The notes under the pieces were generated by a model. It made no database searches and was not told where the DNA came from. It worked only from the letters and a program-made list of their open reading frames with translations. 6,104 nucleotides of DNA from CAYSLA01 sp964431685 (GTDB lineage Bacteria; Armatimonadota; UBA5829), in assembly GCA_964431685.1 (NCBI GenBank), contig CAYSLA010000194.1:1-6104 (forward strand). Direction: 5' to 3'. Positions 1 through 5,381 of the stretch are shown here, one piece after another (position 1 is the stretch's first letter; each line of letters opens with the position of its first letter). The translations under genes were made by a program, and so were the position numbers.

Positions 1-727
1 CCTGGGCCTGCAGAGCCCTGGCGAGTGAGCACGTGATGTCGGCGTGATGGCTCAGTTGCTTCGTGCAAGTCCTCGCGAGGAAAGAGACATGTGCTAGTCC
101 GTGCCACCGTGTCTCTGTGCCTCTGCTTCGAGAGAGATATGTTGGACAAGACAAGCTGCATCCCGGGCCAATCTGTCAAGACCGAACAGCTCTCTTCATT
201 TCATCGTCCTGCCAGTCCAAACGACGGGCCTTTCGCGTGTTTCTGAGCACGAATCGGGACCCGCTACGATGTATTTGCCGCCAATCTCGTGGACTCGCTC
301 CGCCATCCCCCACTCCACATTTTGCCCGAAGATTCTCTGTTCGTGCCGTTTCCCTCAGAATCTTGTGGTCTCAGGTTTGCGAGTCCACAAGATTGAGAAT
401 TTGGTACGGATTGATACTGCAATCGAAACACGGATGTGGGGCGGCAGACCCGCAAACGCCAAGAATCAGTTCCTATGATGGACCTATGTCCGTCAAGTTT
501 CGTAGAAAGGACGATTGCTTACGTCAGCAAGACGACGGTTTACGAACCTATCTATCGGCGTTTGAGGCAGCGCGCGTCCGATGGCCAAATCAAGTTCAGA
601 TCGGCCCTTCTTCGGGCCCAATCTCGTGACCGGGGTTGCGGGTGAAGCGACTTGGGTGTCAAGTGCAGCCGTTCACGACCAGTTAAGAGAGCGTTTCGTA
701 TTCCCGACTCTTGCCCTACCAGACTCT
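1..727. other. Stretch without a convincing gene
   Basis: Several open frames cross this stretch on both strands. Their translations are rich in Cys, Ser and Arg, overlap each other, lack clear ribosome binding sites and show no domain I recognise, so I treat them as chance. Visible structure is limited to the hairpin at 359-394, listed separately, and a short GGCCC/GGGCC stem with a 6-base loop at 603-618 that has no T-run. The first 100 bases read on the minus strand give a short peptide faintly like the end of a tyrosine recombinase (see findings). The stretch is probably intergenic or decayed DNA. Confidence 0.6.
359..394. repeat. Long hairpin / inverted repeat
   Basis: AATCTTGTGG (359-368) is matched exactly by its reverse complement CCACAAGATT (385-394). 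Inside the 16-base gap, CTC (370-372) can pair with GAG (381-383) after a single T-T mismatch, leaving an 8-base loop. Outside, CTCA (355-358 region) and GAG (395-397) extend the stem past a 2-base bulge. No T-run follows on either strand, so it is not a standard intrinsic terminator. It could be a structured RNA element or the trace of a small mobile element; function is unknown. Confidence 0.7.
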
Positions 728-765
728 AAGCGGAAAACCTTCTCTACTGAGGTTTTCCGCTTTTT
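728..765 (+). terminator. Rho-independent terminator
   Basis: GCGGAAAACCT (730-740) pairs perfectly over 11 bp with AGGTTTTCCGC (750-760) around a 9-base loop, and two further A-T pairs extend the base. TTTTT follows at 761-765 on the plus strand. On the minus strand the stem is not followed by a T-run, so it acts on plus-strand transcription. No plus-strand gene is recognisable just upstream. It may therefore end a small untranslated RNA, a degraded gene or a transcript entering from beyond the left edge. It also shields the methyltransferase remnant downstream from read-through. Confidence 0.8.
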
Positions 766-815
766 GCCGTCACAGCTACGGATTGGCCGTTCTTCGCACG
801 AGTCCGAGCACAGAT

Positions 816-895
816 TAACCTCTTTGCATGTAACCTCTCAGGTGCAACTTGCCGACCAGGCCAGCGATGTATCCGTGGAACGTTCAGTAACCTCT
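816..895 (+). repeat. Three copies of octamer TAACCTCT
   Basis: TAACCTCT occurs at 816-823, 831-838 and 888-895, all in the same orientation, in the leader upstream of the methyltransferase remnant. Spacings are 15 and 57 bases, which is not a regular array. They could be binding sites for a regulator or simple local duplication. No -10/-35 pair around them is convincing. Confidence 0.4.
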
Positions 896-962
896 TCAAA
901 GTGCGTACTCCCCTGCCTACGCAGGACGCTGAGCGGCAAATGGCCGGTGTCCACGTGAAGTG

Positions 963-970
963 AAAAGGAG
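963..970 (+). promoter_or_regulatory. Ribosome binding site of the methyltransferase remnant
   Basis: AAAAGGAG lies 8 bases before the GTG at 979. This strong Shine-Dalgarno fixes GTG as the original start of the broken gene and shows that its 5' end is still well preserved. Confidence 0.7.
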
Positions 971-978
971 TTGGTCTT

Positions 979-1155
979 GTGAATGATCCAACGACTAGCC
1001 GGGAACAACTGCCCCGACTCTATCGAGACCTGGCGAACTGGTACCCCCTGCTTACTCCTGTGGCCGACTAGGCTGAGGAAGCAGCATTCTACCGCCGTTT
1101 GTTCGAGAGAACTGTGTGGCTGGAAACGATCGCAGCCGCCGGCTTTCAGCCGCTC
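979..1155 (+). pseudogene. Class I SAM-dependent methyltransferase remnant
   Basis: Starting at GTG, the first 30 codons read VNDPTTSREQLPRLYRDLAN and on through WYPLLTPVAD. Codon 31 is TAG (1069-1071), followed in the same frame by AEEAAFYRRLFERT. This matches the N-terminal helix region of small class I methyltransferases, whose members often read LYRxLAxWWPLLTPPEDYAEEAAFY; the Tyr codon has apparently become TAG by one base change. Directly after FERT comes VWLETIAAAGFQP, which looks like the C-terminal W-x-x-x-x-x-x-AGF segment of the same family. The Rossmann core with the SAM-binding glycine motif is absent, which implies an internal loss of very roughly 150 residues. The 3' end runs into the convergent GH95 gene. 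The product cannot bind SAM. Substrate unknown. The family call rests on remembered motifs. Confidence 0.7.
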
Positions 1156-3431
1156 TGCCTGATCGTGCAGATTTCTCCGCATTTCAAAGACACATCGAAG
1201 ACCTCCATCGGCAGGCATGGCACCTCGAACGAAGTATCAGAGACCGTAACGAGAAGCTTTCCGGCTGAGAAACGGTTCTGAACGCGAAATACGCCCGCCC
1301 TATCGGTCCGCACGATGATATAATCCAGCCTGCCACCAGTCATTCGCGCAGATGCGACGGCGCCACGCTCGGCCCTGAAGTCACGGAAGGAAAGACTCCA
1401 TTCTTTCCATTTCTCGGGTATGGCAGGGAACACACGAATGATGCCGTTGTGTGTTTGTAGCAGCATCTCCTGGATTGCGTCAGCGGCGGCCATGTTCGCT
1501 TCGAGGGTAAAGGGCCGATAGTGAAACCAACTGATTCCGCGGTGTTTGAAGTCTCCGTTGAGGTTGAAGCCGTTCCGGGAGCAGAAGTTGTCGAAGAACA
1601 ACGCCAGATGGTGGTGAGCCGCCTCTCCGTTGCCGATCCGGGCGTACAACTCCGCCATCCAGGGAAAAGAAAACCCTATCCACAGACCTTTTCCAAGAGT
1701 CTCAAGGTGGGCGACCGTAGCCTGGACGACATCCAAGTCTCTCGGAGAAGACTCGGGGTCCAGCAGATTGAAGGGGAACAGCGCCATTGTGTGCGAAAGA
1801 TGTCGATGGCTCTCACGAAGAGACTCGTTTTCACTCAGCATCAGGACGTTGTCCTTGTCAACAGCCAGTTCCGGCAGCTGCGCGATAATGTCCGCCCAAC
1901 GACTGGCATCAACGCTGTTCAGGCACTGCGCCATCGTTCTGAGGGTGCGGAACAGGTATGTCATGCACGCGATGTCGTAGTTGCTTTCGGAACCAAGCCA
2001 CGCTTCCGGACGATTGTCGTGTATCTCCGGAGAGCTTGAAAGAGGCAGACGCAGTTTCCCATCGGCGCCGGGTTTGAGCCATCGCAGCACACACTCAGCG
2101 GTCTCTTTCATGTATGGGTAAGCCTTGTCCCGCAGAAAGTCATCATCTCCGGTGCATCGCCAGTATTGGTCGAATGCCTGACTGAGCCACACGTGGTCAG
2201 CCAGATTGAAGGTGTGCATCGCCCACCCCCGGATGATTTCGCCGTTCAGGCTCATAGTACAGGGCATACACAGACCATCTGCGTCAAAGAACTTTCGGGC
2301 ATACCTACGCCCCGCCGGGACTAGTCTCCATAGAAAGTCAATCAGGCTTTCTCCTTCGGACAGGTGGTTGGACTTGAGATAATGCCAGTAGCACATCTGT
2401 GTGTTTGTATTGTTGGCGTATTCCCCCTTCCACGGCGGCAAGAGGCCCTCATCTGCGGTCCATATCCCCTGAAGGGACATCGGAGGAGCGTCCTTTCTCG
2501 AACAGGAGCCAAACAGATAGTTGGTCAGGTACCACTGGCGCTCAAATACGCTGTCCGGAATGCTGACCGAGCTTCTTGACCAATAGTCCGCCCACCACTG
2601 CCTGTGTTCATCCTCCGCGTACTCCGAACCCGTCTCAACGGCCCGAACGACCTTCTCTTTCGCATCCTCCAACCAATTGGCTCCGTCAACGTTGGAGGCG
2701 ATTACGTAGACGATATCAACCCCATCTCCGTCAACTACTCTTTGCGCCGTGACTACGGCGTACTCCAGGCCCTGGCAAGTCCTCTGGTAAAAACCCTGCA
2801 CGCAGCCGTCTTGAAAGGTGGTCGCGGAAGGATACCCCAAACGCCGCAAATCAAATGGGCCCAGCTCGGCGGATTCGACAGCCATACCGTCGGTGCAGCC
2901 GAACGCAGGTGGAACAGCGCGGATCGCGGGCGCCAGTGTCGTGCCCCGTATCGAAATATGCCCCAGGGCATTTGTGGCGTGAGTGAATATCTTCACTGTG
3001 GAACGCCTGGCACCGAAGAGTAGATCGACTGTGGCAACGGCTTCTTTCAGCGACAGGTGGCTTTCAACTCTGTCCGCGTTCTCGCCGAAGTCGAGTTCAA
3101 GCCTGCCGGCAGCAATCTTCGTGGGGGTCGCTCGCCTGTTTCCGGGCTCCTCGTACTTGTCGATTATCGCCTCAAACTGACCGCTCTTAACGAGCTCAAT
3201 CAGGTTGGCATAGTTGAAGTCGCCTTGGAGTGTCTCCGGGGCGACACGCTCATCCCACAGATCGGCTCTGTCGAGGCTGAACCTGAGTGGGTTCCCGTCT
3301 CCCCACACCAGACACCCGGTCAGCCCATTCCCGAGCGGAACGGCCTCATCCCAGCGCGATATGGCTTTTCCCCAGTGCAGATCGTGGTGCACACACGGCC
3401 CGCCGGGTTGCTCCATCAAAGACTCACTCAT
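1146..3431 (-). CDS. GH95-like glycoside hydrolase (alpha-L-fucosidase/L-galactosidase family)
   Basis: This 761-residue protein is the only complete gene in the window. The N-terminal beta-sandwich is recognisable from W20-GKAISRWDEAVPLGNG and the following segment ending in DLWDER (residues 51-62), typical of glycosyl hydrolase family 95/65-like N-domains. The (alpha/alpha)6 catalytic barrel follows from about residue 280: QGIW (321-324), the N-x-N motif N341-T-N343 in NNTNTQMCYW, SPE with the expected acid E469, and the HRHLSH motif (542-547). The C-terminal part has EMLLQTHNG (655-663) and FPAIPEKW (668-675). GH95 enzymes invert alpha-1,2-linked L-fucose or L-galactose. Here the usual catalytic-base motif, IDGNFG in standard members, reads LEANMA with Glu at 644, so activity or linkage may differ. 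No signal peptide is evident, which suggests cytoplasmic action on imported oligosaccharides. The frame is open 76 codons further upstream into the sialidase-like gene, but that part is out-of-frame overlap; ATG 3431 has a GGAG site. It probably forms an operon with the sialidase-like gene 61 bases upstream. Confidence 0.88.
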   Translation of the reverse strand: MSESLMEQPGGPCVHHDLHWGKAISRWDEAVPLGNGLTGCLVWGDGNPLRFSLDRADLWDERVAPETLQGDFNYANLIELVKSGQFEAIIDKYEEPGNRRATPTKIAAGRLELDFGENADRVESHLSLKEAVATVDLLFGARRSTVKIFTHATNALGHISIRGTTLAPAIRAVPPAFGCTDGMAVESAELGPFDLRRLGYPSATTFQDGCVQGFYQRTCQGLEYAVVTAQRVVDGDGVDIVYVIASNVDGANWLEDAKEKVVRAVETGSEYAEDEHRQWWADYWSRSSVSIPDSVFERQWYLTNYLFGSCSRKDAPPMSLQGIWTADEGLLPPWKGEYANNTNTQMCYWHYLKSNHLSEGESLIDFLWRLVPAGRRYARKFFDADGLCMPCTMSLNGEIIRGWAMHTFNLADHVWLSQAFDQYWRCTGDDDFLRDKAYPYMKETAECVLRWLKPGADGKLRLPLSSSPEIHDNRPEAWLGSESNYDIACMTYLFRTLRTMAQCLNSVDASRWADIIAQLPELAVDKDNVLMLSENESLRESHRHLSHTMALFPFNLLDPESSPRDLDVVQATVAHLETLGKGLWIGFSFPWMAELYARIGNGEAAHHHLALFFDNFCSRNGFNLNGDFKHRGISWFHYRPFTLEANMAAADAIQEMLLQTHNGIIRVFPAIPEKWKEWSLSFRDFRAERGAVASARMTGGRLDYIIVRTDRAGVFRVQNRFSAGKLLVTVSDTSFEVPCLPMEVFDVSLKCGEICTIRQSG

Positions 3432-3436
3432 TTCAT

Positions 3437-3440
3437 CTCC
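3437..3440 (-). promoter_or_regulatory. Ribosome binding site of the GH95 gene
   Basis: On the minus strand GGAG precedes the ATG at 3431 by 5 bases (GGAGATGAAATG). It decides the start: the longer frame to 3659 has no such site and reads non-family sequence antiparallel to nothing conserved, while family homology begins just after this ATG. Confidence 0.7.
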
Positions 3441-3492
3441 GTGTACAATTGGCCTCCGCCTTGCAGGCAGTGGTGATTCAGACAGGCTACAT

Positions 3493-4263
3493 TCACAGCT
3501 CCACGCGATAGCGGTAGTAGTCCGAACGCCACCATTCGCTTCCTCCGTGCTCACAGAGGCGCACGACGAACAGCACAATGTCTCCATTCTGACGGTCCTG
3601 ATAGAACCTGAAATTGGAGAGCTGCAGATCGGGCGAATCGTTGTAGCCTTTCTCGTCAACAGCGAATATCGATTCTCGTTTCAATGCAAAAGGCTCTTCC
3701 TGAACTTCCACAATCGACAACGAAGTTCGCGGCCCGTTGGCTACCGCCTTCTTCCCATACAGGCACAGATTCCCGATCCAATAGAGCCTGCCGTCTATGC
3801 TAGACCGCAACAAAGCGCTGCCGTTTGAACCGGACTCCACAGGTTCGCCGTCTGTGAAACGAAGAGGAACGGGGTTCGCCCAGTTCATCCCTTCGTCTTC
3901 AGAAAAGCTAAGCCACTTGCACCCCAGCTTCTCCGGAAACATACTGTTGTCGCCGCGTCCGATCGATGCAATCCGGCCATCGGAAAGCTGCATCAGGGCA
4001 GTCTCACTGATTCCTCGCGAGTTCTGCTCGGCATCCACGGGCATAGCTGCTCCGAACTTCCACGCCAGTCGTCCGTTACCGTCATTTTCGCCAATGATGG
4101 CAAAAGGTTGCTCCACAGGAGACCAGCAGTCCTTGTAGTGGAAAGGCTTCCCTGTTTCGTCCAATATCGGTTTCGTCGCCGGGAAGAGTATCTTGCCGCT
4201 TCTGGTCTTAATTGGAAACGCAAAGCTCACATATCGTCCAGTCCGCGAATTCGACGTAACCAT
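3493..4263 (-). pseudogene. Sialidase-like (BNR/Asp-box) protein, N-terminus missing
   Basis: The open frame encodes 256 residues. Recognisable family features begin at about residue 11: YVSFAFPIKTRSGKILFPAT is a typical beta-propeller strand pair of sialidase-like proteins. SEDEGMNW (121-128) is a clear Asp box (S-x-D-x-G-x-x-W). ISETALMQLSDGRIASIGRG (85-104) contains the conserved E and R region of a blade, and the end (LSNFRFYQDR, then YYRYRVEL) looks like a natural C-terminus. Family members are usually about 350-400 residues, so roughly the first 100-150 are gone, including the first Arg of the usual triad. The ATG at 4263 has no ribosome binding site and sits in sequence unlike the family, so it is just the first ATG after the break. 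An intact version would probably hydrolyse or bind a glycan terminus and act with the GH95 enzyme encoded downstream; true sialic-acid specificity cannot be asserted. Confidence 0.75.
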
Positions 4264-4411
4264 CCGGATTGGTCTTCTGAACGTGGCCGTCGGCCTCTCC
4301 GCCGGTGTAGTCGACAGGCTTGGATTCCGTCAGCTCCTTCCGGGCTCTGGCAAGGGCCTGTCTGGTGTCTTTCTTGGACAACAACTTGCTGGTGCCACCG
4401 TGCGCAGATCG
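4208..4411 (-). pseudogene. Unidentified coding-like remnant in a third frame
   Basis: Between the recombinase homology and the sialidase homology, the minus-strand frame starting at 4411 stays open for 67 codons and ends at TAA (4208-4210). It reads SKLLSKKDTRQALARARKEL (4390 downwards), then TESKPVDYTGGEADG and NPDGYVEFADW. The make-up is balanced, with an amphipathic helix-like start and mainly G/C third positions, unlike the two overlapping frames here, which are rich in Pro, Arg, Cys and Gln. There is no ATG and no ribosome binding site. It could be the frameshifted end of the recombinase, the frameshifted upstream part of the sialidase-like gene, or a piece of a third gene trapped at the junction. 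I do not recognise the family. Confidence 0.35.
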
Positions 4412-4755
4412 GCGTGACCGGCGGCATACTGAACCTTGTGAAGTGGTGCGCCGCCTTTCAGAGCGAGTGTTATGAAGCAGACCCTGGTGCTGTGAGGCGT
4501 GATCCTTGAGGAGACTCCCGCCTTTGTCGCTCTGTGCCGGATTATGTGCCAGATGCCGTCAACGCTCAATCCTGTGGAGGCGACAACAGAATAGACGGCA
4601 TCTTTGCCCCGACCGACTTTCCTCACCTCAGTAGACAGTGGGAAATCTCCATCCAGCAGACCAACAGCCGAGAGCCAATCATCTAAGGCTCTCGCTAGGT
4701 TTACGGGAAGCTTCGCCAACGTAGCACAGCAATGGAGAACCGTATGAACAGGCAT
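4330..4755 (-). pseudogene. Tyrosine recombinase (phage-type integrase), catalytic-domain fragment
   Basis: From ATG 4755 this reads 141 residues. LPVNLARALDDWLSAVGL (16-33) matches the helix before the active-site core, and GIWHIIRHRATKAGV (67-81) with ITPHSTRVCFITLALKGGAP (85-104) gives the H-x-x-R motif, H88 and R91. VQYAAGHADLRT (108-119) is the GH box, H114. After DLRT the frame turns to unrelated residues and stops at TGA 4330, so the C-terminal Tyr nucleophile is missing. The core-binding domain and the first catalytic Arg are also absent; integrases are normally 300-400 residues. The upstream frame is open to 4953 but shows no integrase similarity. ATG 4755 has AAGGAG 7 bases before it. 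The fragment reads away from the tRNA-Leu 3' part 208 bases upstream, as integrase genes do next to their attachment site. It is almost certainly inactive. Confidence 0.8.
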
Positions 4756-4758
4756 CAC

Positions 4759-4776
4759 GGCACTCCTTGGAGTGCC
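4759..4776. repeat. Perfect inverted repeat over the recombinase ribosome binding site
   Basis: GGCACTCC (4759-4766) and GGAGTGCC (4769-4776) are perfect reverse complements with a 2-base spacer. On the minus strand the AAGGAG Shine-Dalgarno (4763-4768) of the recombinase fragment lies in the middle of this palindrome. It could be an operator for a dimeric repressor, a hairpin masking translation, or a recombination scar. Confidence 0.6.
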
Positions 4777-4793
4777 TTCTGCGCTGTTTGGCT

Positions 4794-4890
4794 CTTGACC
4801 AATCCGTTTGACCCAATGCCAGCACACGGCGGCGACTGCCGTCTTACAACGACTGGCATCAGACTGTACTTGACCATTTCTTGACCATTT
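4794..4890 (-). repeat. TTGACCA-type direct repeats between attachment site and recombinase
   Basis: CTTGACCATTT is repeated in tandem without a gap (4869-4879 and 4880-4890). A related CTTGACCAAT lies at 4794-4803 and TTTGACCCAAT at 4807-4817. All are in the same orientation. Integrases of the lambda type bind direct repeats (arm sites) between the core site and their own gene, and this location fits; the assignment as arm sites is inferred from position and pattern only. Confidence 0.5.
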
Positions 4891-4963
4891 TCCCGCTGAA
4901 GGCAAAGAAGAAGCCCCTCCAAAACACTCGGAAAGGCTTGATTTCACGCTCAAAAAGGGGATG

Positions 4964-5013
4964 TGGGCAAGGAGGGAGTCGAACCCTCATGGGTTGCCCC
5001 TGCGGATTCTAAG
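4964..5013 (-). tRNA. Partial tRNA-Leu(TAG), 3' part only (attachment-site remnant)
   Basis: Read on the minus strand this begins in the anticodon loop CTTAGAA (5013-5007, anticodon TAG). It continues with the 3' half of the anticodon stem TCCGC, a class II variable arm with GGG-CAA-CCC, a perfect T-arm GAGGG-TTCGACT-CCCTC (4988-4972) and the acceptor strand CTTGCCC (4971-4965) followed by A; CCA is not encoded. The 5' half is absent: no GGGCAAG acceptor strand or D-arm lies in the 60 bases upstream, where a truncated protein gene runs instead. A tRNA cut at the anticodon loop, next to an integrase gene pointing away, is the typical footprint of an element that inserts in a tRNA gene. It is not a functional tRNA. 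Confidence 0.82.
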
Positions 5014-5018
5014 AAGTC

Positions 5019-5381
5019 TCACATACCGTGATCGTTGCGAATTGCCAGCGGACTGTCATCGCCGATTATCAGTCCCGGAACAACCCGATCCAGCAGCATA
5101 TTCTGCATCATAGCAGCCGGATCGTCGAAGCTCTCACGATGGCTGTAGCGGCGGAACCCGCTCCATGGCTCCGGCAGCGTAAACGATCGACCGAACTCCG
5201 GCTGCACCACTATTGGTGGCCGATCGACATCTTCATACTCAAGTGCCAGCCGATAGCGCTCGTCTATCTGGTGAGACCGCTCGATATCGACATCGTGGGC
5301 TATTCCGGAACGCAACAGGTCAAGTTCTTCTTTGTTGGCGCGCATGGCTCGTGTCAGTCCCTCCAAGTTCTTTAGTGCCAT
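5019..5381 (-). pseudogene. Uroporphyrinogen-decarboxylase-like protein, C-terminus cut off
   Basis: This open frame encodes 120 residues. An N-terminal helical part is followed by RYRLALEYEDVDRPPIVVQP (42-61), then SFDDPAAMMQNMLL (84-97) and GDDSPLAIRNDHG (107-119). The order resembles the N-terminal third of UroD-like barrel proteins (the superfamily with HemE and the MtaA/CmuA corrinoid methyltransferases), in particular the poorly characterised group found in polysaccharide-degrading bacteria. Family members have about 350-400 residues, so some 250 are missing. Homology stops at DHG and two codons later TGA (5021-5019) ends the frame, only 5 bases from the tRNA-Leu fragment. The start ATG overlaps the dehydratase gene by 10 bases, with no clear ribosome binding site, so translation was probably coupled. 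As it stands it lacks most of the barrel and is unlikely to work. Confidence 0.65.

Noticed and set aside
63..629. Plus-strand 188-residue open frame
   Set aside because: Cys/Ser/Arg-rich composition without any recognisable motif, and several overlapping frames of the same kind.
436..645. Plus-strand 69-residue frame containing VSKTTVYEPIYRRLRQR, reminiscent of a helix-turn-helix
   Set aside because: The resemblance is only a few residues, the rest is unlike a DNA-binding protein, there is no good ribosome binding site, and overlapping frames look equally random.
620..718. Possible tRNA or tmRNA ending in CTTGCCCTACCA
   Set aside because: The end resembles an acceptor strand plus CCA, but there is no matching 5' acceptor strand, no T-arm consensus and no anticodon arm.
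1521..2039. Plus-strand 172-residue open frame opposite GH95
   Set aside because: Antisense shadow of a strongly conserved gene with no motif of its own.
3432..3659. 76-codon N-terminal extension of the GH95 frame
   Set aside because: It overlaps the sialidase-like gene in another frame, is rich in Ser, Thr and Cys, has no domain similarity, and the ATG at 3431 has its own GGAG site.
4756..4953. N-terminal 66 residues of the recombinase open frame
   Set aside because: No integrase similarity; the DNA holds direct repeats and a palindrome that fit a non-coding attachment region, and ATG 4755 has its own ribosome binding site.
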